Below, piece after piece: positions 1 to 10,579 of a DNA stretch of 64,000 nucleotides (positions are counted from its first letter, which is position 1; each line of letters starts with the position of its first letter). A program made the position numbers and the translations under genes. This stretch comes from Adiantum capillus-veneris (lineage: Eukaryota > Streptophyta > Polypodiopsida > Polypodiales > Pteridaceae), in contig CM043968.1 in the NCBI GenBank assembly GCA_014529385.2, positions 7,205,648 through 7,269,647 on the forward strand, read 5' to 3'. Under the pieces are notes generated by a model. That model was not told where the DNA came from and ran no database searches. It saw only the letters and a list, made by a program, of their open reading frames with translations.

Positions 1-404
1 TATGTTTAAGGCCTCAATTTGTAAAATAGTAGCAAAGCTTTTTGGATAAGTAGTTGCTCAAAATAGGAAAAGGGAGAACGTGTGCTTCATCTAAAAGTAA
101 GGAGGAAGAGAAGGAAGAATTATCATTGGTTTCATCTCTCCTAATACAAACAAATTCAAGTATATTACTTGTTCACTAGGATTTAATAAGATGTTCCCTT
201 CACTTTGCTAAAATAAAACAATATTGAGAAAGCGGGACATCTACTTTAACTAATTTTATAAATACCACTAATCTTGTAAACCCATAGGCTCTAACTCAGC
301 GAAATGCTCACGTTAGAAGCTGTTGAGGGCTCACGAAGAGTTTACTTTTTGTATAGTTATAGCCTACAAAGCAATGTCGTGGATGTTGAATCCTTCCTGC
401 ATGC
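1..404. other. 3' flank of ALMT gene, no other gene seen
   Basis: AT-rich sequence following the ALMT stop codon, presumably holding the 3' UTR and terminator of that minus-strand gene. No coding similarity, RNA gene or repeat was recognised. Confidence 0.5.
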
Positions 405-3400
405 CTACAAGGGATGAATCTGTGCTGTCGCATGCTGCACCAGGAGCTTTTCTGTCTTATAGCGCTTGAGATTAGGTCTCCTGGCCCACGAAGGCTTTGG
501 CGCATCGGGATCCTTAAAGAGAGCCTGCTCTTCCAGCTCCTCCACAGCTCTCAGCAGGGGCTCTAGACGGGAAACGATCTCAATCAGTAAAGTCGACACT
601 GTGGTCACCGACAAACATTCGGTGAACTCCCTGCATCGTTGCAAGCGCTCATCATCACCGATAACACTTACTGAAGTAGCTCGATTATAGTGTAAATCTG
701 GTAGACAATACGGCGGCTGGAGGAGGGTCGCAGAGAAAAGCCGTTTAAATTGATGGGGCTGCTGCTGCTGCTGCACACTTGAATCAGTCGCATTGCCATT
801 GATGACCTCACTACTGTCCTCTTCATTCTCTCCGCTTGTGCTTGGTGGACTATTGGGCACTTCCACCTCACTATCCCTATGATTTTCTACTGCGGAAGAT
901 GGTGTATTGTACGTTTGGGCAACCTGATGGTTGTAAGATTCCATGGAGGCTTGCAAGTGTAAAACCGCCATATGCAAGGCACGCAGCATGCTTTGCTTCG
1001 ACCTCCGTGTCTTACGACACTCCCTGAGCCCCATTGCCAAGTCTCTCAACACTCTTACCACCTCCAAACTTATCTGCATGCATGGCTGTGAGAAAACCTG
1101 TCTCAGGGGCTCCGGAGCCTGCATGAGAAGCCCTTGCCTTAGCACAAATAGCAACATCTGAGCTTTTATAAGAGAAGAATCAAGTAGATTATTTCGAAGC
1201 TAAACCTGTATTTCTGAAAGTACGCAACCATGCAAGGCACAAACGCTGTACGCACAATGGCGTAAAATTGCACCCACTTGGATGCACTGCTGCCAAGGAT
1301 ACATGCAACCAAAACGACCGTGCCAAGGCTCCCAGCGTGCCTGGTTGGCCTGCCATCACATTGTTCTATCAGACTAATGCTCATTTTTTCACATAAGCCA
1401 AAAAAAGGCTTTAACCATTTTACTTTCTTGCTTTCTATATTGATGGAGACAAAGAGAAGATCACACATACAAGACCCTCCTCGGTTTGCTTTGACAGAAG
1501 CACTGCTCTATAGCCTTTGTAAATTGGGTCGCTGAAAGGTTCACCTTTGAAAATTTTAGATGGCGTGCGCATCGGTGCCTCTTTCTCCTTGCAAAGGAAG
1601 TATGCTTTGGTACATCCTGTCCCTCACTAAAGCAATTTCAATTGTTAGATATTAGCTTGGCTCTGAAGTGCTACAAAAGGCAGATTTGGATTCATACCTT
1701 CAATGGCTTCTGCTAAATCATCCAAATTGTTGACAATAAGATTGTGCAGGTCATCTCCAGCCCACACTGGACAAATAAACACACTCACCACCACGCAGAC
1801 TAAGCATCCAAGAAACACAGTAAGCATGCGGTCCAGTGCAAGATCCAGATTGTCAGTCCCACGGTAGCCCGACACCACCACCAAGCAGAAGGTAAGCAAA
1901 AACATGACCATGCCATAGTCATATTTGGCTTTTATTGTTGGAAAAAAGCGAGCATACGTGGTAGCCATACCTGTCTATCATTCAAGATGAGAGTCAGAAA
2001 CCTGTGTCTTAATTGTATGTTTAACTTTTACAGTAAGGCAGATGCTGGGGTTCAAATATAACTTAACTAATAATATACATCATACAACCATTTACATCAC
2101 CCGGAAGAGGAACAATGCATGGTCGTGAACTACTAACAAAAGCTTGTAAATTCTATGCTACCAGGGTCACAACTTCTTGCAATAGTATCCTGGAGTTCTG
2201 TATTTCATCAGACAGCAGAAAGGTAAGAATTTTTTAGTTTTGAAGAACAAAAAATCTCATAATTCAGTGAGCCAAATTGTGCACAAACCATCCAAACTGT
2301 AGGGGAACCAACAGAATTGGGGATACGAGAGGCGGCACACACAGTTGTGCATCTCAAGGTGATCAAGCAATCCTAGCAACCAAGCAGGTGGGGATATGAA
2401 CTATGGACCATAATCGAGACCTGATTCCTGCATCAGATGTCCGTAAATGACCTTATCCTCCAAAACTATGCGTGTGCACTCCTCTTAGCAAGTAAAGACC
2501 TCATTCATGCATATTTGCAAGTCAAGATCTCAATCCTGCACCAAATATGAAATGAAGGTCCCCATCCTCCACTTTGGCTCTATTATGACCCCCCATGGGC
2601 ACATGTGGATGGTCTCTTCCTTTGGGTCAGCCAGCATCTGTGACCCCAAATACTCCTAAAGAGCCAAACCTCCAATCAATAAGACCGACGCTGTAAATCA
2701 AAGTCTAAGCTCAATCTCGTATCAGCTATTAAATTCCCAATGGCACTGTTCTTCACAGGGTGATCAAGACCTCATCTCTGCACCTGATGCACACGAACTG
2801 ATTCCATCCTCCTCTGTGGCTGCAGAAGAGTCTCCTCATGTCCAGCATGCAATTGAAACTTTGTTTAGTGCTAACGAGGTTCGGATGAATCCAGGTTGAA
2901 TTTTTCAACAGGAGGCTCACGAGCATGGCCAGAAGACAGCCTACTTGCCAAGCCCAGTTTGACATGAACTCCACCAGCCACAAAGCGCTGCTAGATTTGA
3001 GTACTTCAAACCTCTGTTTCAATTTTCAGACAGTGCTCTTAACAACAAAAGTATCTCATTTGTTTTCCATTCTTGTCTGGCCGAATGCAGCAGTCCATAC
3101 ATTGGAACTTTCTTTGGCTTATTGCAGCCCTTCCAGAGACAAAATCACCTTGTTAGCTGTTATCAATTGACATCTCTCTCAGTGAGAGTTTGATCCAGCT
3201 AGTCACAACATAAATTGCCCTACCGAGAAAATTTATCATGAGTTGCCCAATAACAGCTCCAATGACCTCCTGAGCTATGGGGCTACAATGATGGCCCCGC
3301 ATGAAGATGTTCCCGGACCCATAAGGAAACACAAGGCATGAACGAAGGGAGTGAGCTAGTTAAAGGCAAGGGAGACTAAGGTTATGGCAATTAAAGCTGT

Positions 3401-4707
3401 GTGACCAAAGCAGCCACAAATCCGAGCTACCACATTTCATGGCCCGAAATTATGAAGTACAGGTCTTCTGCTGCACGTTCAACACCCTCGGGGAGAAAGA
3501 ATGTTATGTTTCTGTCCTGAGCCATATTGAGACGGCCAAGAACATAGACAAAACTCCTCTTCCAAGAAAGCAAGCCTCTGAAGACAATCTTAGCACGAAG
3601 CCATGGGGCATAGCATCTTTAGCAAGTTGGGTTAGGCCTTGTACAGGCACCCTCATTCAAGTCCATGTTTTAGGAAGCAAGCTAGGTCAATAGACCAAGC
3701 TACAGGTCACAGATTATAAAAAAATGTTTGGGTGCAAAGACGAGCATCTCATCTTACAAATATTAGCTCGTTTGGAACTGAACTGATAGCACATTGATAC
3801 TTCTGCAAGAAAAGCATTTGCACATTTTGCTTTTACAATCATCAGCTTAAGTTAGAAGGTCCAAGTTTAGAGCTCAGGTATGCATCAGTTTTGACATTCC
3901 TAAATGGCTGAAAAAAGATGTAGCAGAGTCTTTATTTTACAACGTATCCTTCAGTTCCATGTTTTTCAGGGTGTTTCATCTTAAACGGAGAGGAAAGTTC
4001 AAAGCTACTTACCAACCACAAAAATGGAACCTCCCACAATATATGGTTCAAGATGTGGTCCACTATTGTTCGCAATGTGATCGAAAAGGAGACCGACAGA
4101 TGCAGCCAGAAACGTTCCAAGTCCCCTATTCAGACCTTTACTGAAAGTAGCCCCTGTTAACCCATCCATTGCGTTCAAAAACTTGGCAGTGCAAAAATTC
4201 ATGGAAATTTGCAGTGATAGATGGTAGATATGTACCTACAGTACATTCAAACACGACCACCACCGTCAGAAGTGCCCACAGGACATTCTTGCCCAGCCTT
4301 TCATAAACTGGCTGCAGGAGAACGCCACAAGACACCAAGCCTAGCGCCAGCCCTGCTTTGAAGGAGTGAATCAAGCTTCTCCAATCGATTGCAGCAAACC
4401 ATTTCCTCATCTCTGCACCAGTCTTTACTAGTGCGCTCCCCTCTTCTGCTTTATGCAATGCTGCTGCATTGCTCGGCTCACCCGTGGCCTCCAAATCATT
4501 GCTACTGGTGTATTCCACCAAATCACCCTGGGTGCCCGCAGAATTTGGGTGCTTAGAATGTTCATCAACGTTGCAAGCAGCCGTGAGATGAAGGAAAAGA
4601 GGCATCCGCTTCCTAAAACGGAAAACCGGCAGAGCTCTCCTTTTCCGGAATCCGCAGTCAAAACCTTCTTGGGACAGAAGAGCGCCGCAAACTTCATCAG
4701 CATCCAA
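405..4707 (-). CDS. Aluminium-activated malate transporter (ALMT) family anion channel, six exons
   Basis: Joined minus-strand exons are 4707-4236, 4153-4013, 1970-1698, 1616-1471, 1349-1206 and 1118-405. All junctions are GT/AG, phases agree (1,1,1,0,0), and the sum is 1,890 nt (629 aa plus stop). After about 115 N-terminal residues the protein shows the ALMT membrane core: a helix with FKAGLALGLVS, then TVVVVFECTVG, KGLNRGLGTFLA, IKAKYDYG and CPVWAGDDLH. The cytoplasmic half carries KGYRAVLLSK, the family hallmark WEPWHGRF (usually WEPGHGRF) and CAYS. It ends with an acidic, Gln-rich low-complexity stretch and a helical tail. ALMT proteins are plasma-membrane or vacuolar malate/anion channels; which one cannot be told here. 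The N-terminal extension is longer than in typical members, so the first exon or start could be wrong. No frame breaks are seen. Confidence 0.9.
1971..4012 (-). other. Intron 2 of the ALMT gene
   Basis: A 2.04-kb intron, much longer than the other introns (81-100 nt). It starts GTAAGTAG and ends ACAG in minus-strand sense. Small open frames inside it match nothing I recognise. No transposon ends or RNA genes were seen. Confidence 0.75.
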
Positions 4708-4807
4708 AATTCTCGCTTTTTATTGGTGTTCCAAATACGGTTACGCTGCCATACTACCATAACAAGAGACTCCTTTGTTAGAACTTAGAGCTAGGTCGCA
4801 CTCTAGG

Positions 4808-5180
4808 ACTAAGTGGCACGCATGGGGGGATTGTGGGCCGTAGATTTGGGTGTAGATACTCTAGATTATTTTTTTGTAATCTACCCACGTTCAAAGTAAT
4901 CTAGGGTACCCTATTTTGCGGGCGGGGAGTTTGAACCCGTGACCTCACCATGAGAGGCACATGCCCTAACCACTTCGCCTTGAGCGCATTTCTGAAGCAT
5001 GGGGGCCCTAATTTACTTAAAACATGTGTGCAAGGCGGCAACCTCCAAAAGTAATCTAGGGTACCTTAGATTACTTTTGTAATTTAGAGTGCCCTAGATT
5101 ACTTTCGACGCAGTCGCCCAAATCTACGGCCCACAATCCCCCCACCGTAGATCCCACCCTCCATGCCCGTGCCACTTAGT
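4808..5180. mobile_element. MITE-like element with terminal inverted repeats
   Basis: The left end starts ACTAAGTGGCACG, and the right end read in reverse starts with the same 13 bases. Further in, both arms share GGGGATTGTGGGCCGTAG continuing into ATTTGGG, and then AAAGTAATCTAGGG. The right arm has about 25 extra bases between the blocks. There is no ORF, and total length is about 373 bp, as expected of a non-autonomous DNA transposon. No clear target duplication was found: the flanks read CTCTAGG on the left and CTCGAGG on the right, which may instead extend the inverted repeat. It lies about 100 bp upstream of the ALMT start codon, probably in its promoter or 5' UTR. Confidence 0.7.
4918..4987 (-). 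other. tRNA-like segment with pol III A- and B-box-like motifs
   Basis: On the minus strand the segment has AGGCGAAGTGG (4980-4970), close to the A-box consensus TRGCNNAGYGG, and GGTTCAAACTC (4937-4927), close to the B-box GGTTCGANTCC, spaced as in a tRNA. A weak anticodon-type stem (GCCTC/GAGGT) can be drawn. The acceptor and T stems do not pair well, so this is more likely SINE-derived or tRNA-derived repeat than a functional tRNA gene. It sits inside the inverted-repeat element. Confidence 0.4.
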
Positions 5181-5841
5181 CTCGAGGGATGGCGGGGGGA
5201 GTGTTTTGCATAAAACCACGAAGGCAAAAATCTCAAGCGTGCAAATCGAATGAGTTTTCTACTCCTACTGCCCCTAAGAAAAACGTAGGTGATAAGGTAT
5301 TTTTATGGTGAGCGGCACTTCTCCTTGTTCGTAGCGAAAGGTAGCCAATAAAATCACGAGCTCAAAAGACCTTTTCTGCCTGTATTTCGATGAGATTCCA
5401 CCTTCCTCAAAGTGCGGCCTGGTGTTAAGGTAACCTGCAGATAATCCCAACGTCCCTGGGGGCAACTCAGTTCTTTGAGGGTGCGTTCAAACTCCGTGGT
5501 TTGAGTTCCTTTGGACAAGGAGACAGCAAGCAAGCAAGTCTATGTGGTTGGATCAAATGGCTATTAGTATCTGAGGTTGCGTGCTCAATGCCTCCCTACG
5601 TTGCACACTACAAAGTGCATGGAGTTCTGCAGTATTCGGGGTGGTGAGGCTTGAACGTATGGCGGGTCCAAAAATACATTGGGGTTTTGTGAGCCAATCT
5701 GCTTTTGCTACATCCTCTTCATGTTCTTTTTCTTCAGGCTTAGACGTGTAGTCTGAACCCAGTCTTAGTATTCAGCAAATCAATTGGAAATCTTTGGTGT
5801 TTCAAGAACGAGGTGTCTGCAGGCAAACAATGGCACTGCTT

Positions 5842-5842
<1 letters not shown>
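5181..5842. other. Unassigned spacer between MITE and element A
   Basis: A 63-codon minus-strand open frame (5465-5274) is present but matches no family I know. The remainder has no recognisable gene or repeat. Confidence 0.4.

Positions 5843-5892
<50 letters not shown>
5843..5892. repeat. (GA)n microsatellite at the left edge of element A
   Basis: About 50 bp of perfect GA dinucleotide that runs directly into the outer end of the left LTR, which here begins TAATGGAATTTG instead of TGTAATGG. The tract has probably replaced or overgrown the element end and its target duplication. Confidence 0.9.
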
Positions 5893-5894
<2 letters not shown>

Positions 5895-6907
5895 ATGGAA
5901 TTTGCCTATTCAATTTGAGAGTAGCGGAATTTAATGAGAATACTTTCAAGAAATGATTTTGTGAGCATAGCGGGTAGACATAATTGAAGATAGCAACATA
6001 ATCATAGCAATTAGTTAACCTGGCATGGACAATACTTTTGCAAGAGAGAGAATTTAGAGAACATGACAACAGTTGAGGACCGGATTTATGTGGAGCCGGT
6101 CCCCCCTCCAATAGGCATTTGTATTATGATTTCTCCCATAAAGAGAGACTTGTTGCAATACATTCTTTGTGTTCCTTGTGACCTAGGTGAAGCAATGAAG
6201 ATGGAAAGCTTCATGCATCACCATCATAGCATAACCTAAACTTGAAGAAAGCTTTAACTATACCAAACCTCAGTCCCAAGACCTCAAACACCTTCGAAGG
6301 TGGAGAGAGCTAGCAGGGAATGAGGGTAGGGAAGAGGAAGAAGAAACATTTCATACGAGAAAGAGCTAGTTCCTCACTTATCATAACTCTTGAGCTAGCA
6401 TACATAATAGCATAGTAATGAAGAAGAAGGAGATGACAAGCTCAAGCATTGAAGCATGGCTCTTGGTTGGATTTGCACTCCATAGCCAAGAGTGTTGGTG
6501 TAGGCTCTCAACCTCTACTTGCTTGGAGAGGGAGCTCTTGCACTATGCATAGCACACAATGAGAGTGTTTGTGAGTGTGTGTGGGTGAGTATACCCCCTA
6601 AGCACCCCCCTAGCTTGCTTGGGTCTACCCCCCCTTGTAGCTCATGCTTGAAGCTCATTGGACCCCTCCAGGCCTAGCCAATCACAAGCAGGAGCCATTA
6701 CAAGCAACAGGGGTAGCCTTGGGACAAGTGTCCCCCTTTCCCCTTTGAGAGAGAGGACTTGATAAATGCAAAATCAATTAACTAAATATCCTAAATTATC
6801 ATTGGACCCCTTGGGTGGCCAACCAATAGGCTTCAGGCACACCATGAGGGCAACATGAGGAGGAACTTGACAAGTGTCCTTGCTGCCTCTTCAAGCTGGG
6901 GCTTCCC

Positions 6908-6970
<63 letters not shown>

Positions 6971-7568
6971 CTCTCTCACCCCCCCCCCCCCCCCCCCCCC
7001 CCCCCTTGTAGGCTCGCACCCCTCCTTGTAGGGATCTTTTTGACTTTAGGAGCTCAAGCACCTTAGTCATCAAGCATGACAAAGCACTTGGACTAGGGGG
7101 TATTCCCACAAGCATCTCAGGCAAGCATGTCAAGGCACCTCAAGCACCTTAATCAAGCGGCAAGTCAAGCACCTCAAGCATGGAGTAAGTCAAGCACCTC
7201 AAGCACCTTAATCAAGTACCTCAAGCAGGACAAACACCTCAAGCACGACAAGCACCTCAAGCAGGTCAAGCACCTGGAGCTTGGGCCGGGTTCCCTCAGT
7301 CCTAGCTTACGTAAGGTCAAAGGACTTTTTCACACATTATTGGAGGTCTTCAATGAAGCTAACCCTAAGGTCTTATGCTCCATTGGTTAGCTTTGCTCTT
7401 GATAGACCATCTCCCATTTGGGCCCCTTTACTATTGGCCCCGTGTTGAGATAGATCTATAAGCACATATCTATATCTTAACACTTGTTCCCGTTTATTCT
7501 CCCACATTAAGTGATCAATTTAATATGAGAAAATCATTTGGGTTGGTTAGATATTAGATTTTATGACA
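5891..7568 (-). repeat. 3' LTR of element A (left)
   Basis: It matches 19943-21569 over its length. It is enlarged by a 60-bp (TG)n tract (6909-6969) next to a poly-C run (6979-7005). The inner end reads TATGACA followed by TTACCTCTCTCTTGAAATC, which is the polypurine tract in minus sense. Several indels separate it from its partner, indicating an older insertion than B. Confidence 0.85.
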
Positions 7569-8568
7569 TTACCTCTCTCTTGAAATCATAGTCGTCCTCG
7601 ACTATGAGGTAGAAGAGATAAAGTCTTAGTCATTAGTCAATCGTACTTAGCGGGTAGAGGATCCCTTTTTTACCCTACGACATCTTTCCAAGATGGATGA
7701 CTAATCCATTTGGTGCTTGGGAGACATAGCTGCCGCAAGCATGTCTGCTCTTTAGTCCATTTCATTCTCCCAAAGTAGAGTGGTAAATTCTACTTGGTGT
7801 TTGAGAGACGTCGTCATCACAAACATGATTCTAAGCATGCATACTAGTTAAATTTGTGCACAATTAAAAAGAGGACTAGTCATATAAGACAAAAACATGA
7901 GTCATTTAAAAGAAATTTGTACATTTGCTTACTCTAATGTAGCATTGTAAGCATTGACAAGTTTCATACTATCCTTAAGTTGTACTCCTTGCCTCCATTT
8001 AGCATCTTCAAAAGGATAATATTTGAACTTAATAACATACCGTCGGATTATCTTACCATGTCGTAGTACCTTGTCTTCATGTCGAAGGACAGCTTCGGGT
8101 TGTAGCACCTCTTCTTGGTCTTCGACTTCGGGAGGGTCTTCAATAATTGGTTCAATTGGTGGCTCTCCTTTGTAGGGCTTAAGTAGGCTTACATGAAAGG
8201 CATTGTGTATAAGCCAATGGTTGGGCAACTTGAGTTGATAAGCCGTCTCATTGATAGGCTTCAAGATTGTATCTTTTTGCTAGTTTAGCATAATACTTTT
8301 GATGGCCCGTAGGATTTTTGCCCGTCGCTTGCCTTAATCGAGCCTTAGGAAACTTGAGTAAGACGCAATCATTTTCTTTGAACATTAAGGCTCTTCTGTG
8401 CTTATCAGCAGGAGCTTTTTGCCTTTGTTGAGAGATGGCTATAGCCTCCCTAATCTTTTGAAAAGATTCTTGTAGGTCACGGCTATACTCATCGGCGGCG
8501 AAGATCTTCCCATGTACTTTCAGTAGCAAGGGACTTTTAGGTCTTCCCTCTATGATCTCGAAAGGTGC
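7569..8568 (-). pseudogene. Element A Pol C-terminus: integrase end and chromodomain, frameshifted
   Basis: The 8568-8271 part encodes the integrase C-terminal region beginning FEIIEGRPKSP. This continues the GKAP that ends at 17491 on the other side of element B. Compared with B, about 14 nt are missing near 8270, shifting the frame. The next frame (8264-7929) gives INETAYQLKLPN, NAFHVSLLKPY and a chromodomain-type end (IKFKYYPFEDAKW). Chromodomains in this clade bind histone marks and steer integration. The stop codon ends at 7929; 7569-7928 is 3' non-coding leader to the LTR. Confidence 0.85.
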
Positions 8569-10162
8569 TGTCATAATAATCAATATCTAATTCTCCTAAA
8601 TGATTTTCTCATATTAAACTGATCATTTAATGTGGGGAAGTGCCAAGGGAGAAAAAGCTAGAATATTGGTTAAGCTAGCAGACCGGCCACAGCAGGGATC
8701 CAAAGGAGGGAAAATAGGGATCCAAAGGGGGGGCCATCTGCAAAAGAGCCATGTGCAACAATGGGCCAAAAAGACCCTAAGGTTCAGCCCATTAAGACTT
8801 CCAAAATGCTAAGGTTCCAAAATTCAAAGGTTGTGTCCAAAGGTCAACCCTAGGAAAAATTGGATGCTTTGTGTGTGCCCTAAAAGTCTTTGCACATCCC
8901 TACATGGGAGGGGGCGAGGCCCAAAGGTAGGGGATGAGAGAGAAAGCCACACACACACACACACACAGGCTCCCTTTACACAAAGGGAATGAGGGACACA
9001 TGTCAGCTCCCTAGGCCAGATGCCCACAAGGTGTGCCCAATTCCTATTGGAAGACCCTTGAAGTGGACCAATGAGAATTAAGCTAGAGTAAATGTAGTTT
9101 AATTAATTTAAAAACATTTAATAAAAGAAACCAATGAGAATTAAGTCTCCTAGAAGACTATTGGGCAGTCTCCCAAAGGGTCCAATGAGCATTCAGAAGC
9201 CTCATGGCTTGCCTGATTTCTATTGGCCAGGAAACAAAGGGGTCCAATGAGAGTTTTGTTTAATTATTTAATTACCTAAAGCTCTCACAAAAGGGGAAAG
9301 GGGGACACATGTCAGAAGGCTATCACTTATGCTGCTTAATTCCTATTGGCTTGACCTGGGGAGGTCCAATGAGGCAAAAGCCAGACCTAATTAGCAGCTA
9401 GGGCTCGCCCAAGAGAGAGAGGGGGCTGATTTTTGCTTGGCATGGACACACACACACTCACACTTGACCATGTGTGAAGGAAGAATACTCTATCTCCTCC
9501 CAAGCTTTAATGGAGAGCTCATCACCTACTCCAAGCTTGTGAGATAGAAGCCTACATCAACACTCTCTTGGCATGTGGATGCAAATCCAACCAAGAGCCA
9601 AGCTTCAATGCATGCTCATCTCCTCTACCAAGCTAATTACTAAGCTAAGCTATGCTAATATGAGTGATTATGTGAGGAGATGTACATCTTTCTCGTAAGA
9701 TACTCCTTCTTCCTCTCAATCTACTCTCATACCCTGCTAGCTCTCACCATCTTCGAAGGTGTGTGAGGTCTTGGGTCTGAGAACGGGGATAATTCAAGTT
9801 GTGTTTGATTAAGTGTTTTGCTTAGTGTATGAAGCTTCCATCTTCATTGCACTAGCTAGTCTTGAAGGAACACAAAGAATTGTATTGTACAATGTCTCTC
9901 TTGATGGGAGAAACTATAATACAAAGCCTTTTGGAGGGGGGACCGGCTCCATGCAAATCCGGTCCTCAACTGTTGTCAATAGCTTAATTTCTCTCTCTTT
10001 TGAAAGTATTGTCGATGCTATCTAACTAGGTGTTATGCTTTTTGTTGCTCTCTCCACCCAAGCACTCTTGTAATTCTCATTAGGAAGCTATTCTAATGAA
10101 ATGCCCACTATGTTCATGCTAATTTCCGCTACACAGAAGTTATTAGGCCATTAAATGTTACA
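8569..10162 (+). repeat. 5' LTR of element B
   Basis: 1,594 bp, TG...CA termini, with a (CA)n tract near 8948. It should hold the promoter and the transcript start. Small open frames in it (for example 8630-8812 and 9813-10025) recur identically in the 3' LTR and are not genes. Confidence 0.95.
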
Positions 10163-10163
10163 T

Positions 10164-10175
10164 TGGTATCAGAGC
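10164..10175 (+). promoter_or_regulatory. Primer binding site, initiator-Met tRNA type
   Basis: TGGTATCAGAGC lies one base after the 5' LTR. It is complementary to the 3' end of plant initiator-Met tRNA, the usual primer for these elements' minus-strand cDNA. Confidence 0.9.
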
Positions 10176-10579
10176 TCAAGGTTTCTCTTTTCTTGCTCAA
10201 GAAGGGAGGTCCTCAAGCTAGCTACAAATGGTTGGTATTATTAATTGCCTGTGAGTAAGTAGAATAGGGATTTTTCAGCCTTGCAGTGCGCCTGCCTTTG
10301 TGCAGTTAACGGGGCATCACCGTCGAGAGCTATGGTCTTAATAGTGGAGTCCTACGGGGCTTGCCTACGGCTTAACCACTATTGAGCTATTAGAAGCTTG
10401 ACAGGAGCCGGTGCTGTTTTGGTGTCGAAAGACCCTCTCTTCTATTCCTTGCAATTAATGGTATTCGAGCCGCGGGTACAGTAGCTTGAGTGCTTTTTCT
10501 AAAGGGGTAAAGAGGAGTAGCAACTAGGGCTTGAAGTGCCAAAGTACACCTAAAAAGTTTACACCTAAAAGTTGTTAGA

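Noticed and set aside
1166-1535. Several overlapping 80-100-codon frames between ALMT exons
   Set aside because: They are other-frame readings of ALMT exons 4 and 5 and their introns; the spliced model accounts for the region.
4918-4987. Functional tRNA gene
   Set aside because: A and B boxes look good, but the acceptor and T stems do not pair and position 33 of the anticodon loop is not T.
5274-5465. A 63-codon open frame as a gene
   Set aside because: No recognisable domain, no splice context and no neighbouring coding sequence.
8630-10025. Small open frames 8630-8812, 8824-9027 and 9813-10025
   Set aside because: Each recurs in the 3' LTR of element B (15947-17348). They are LTR sequence, not genes.
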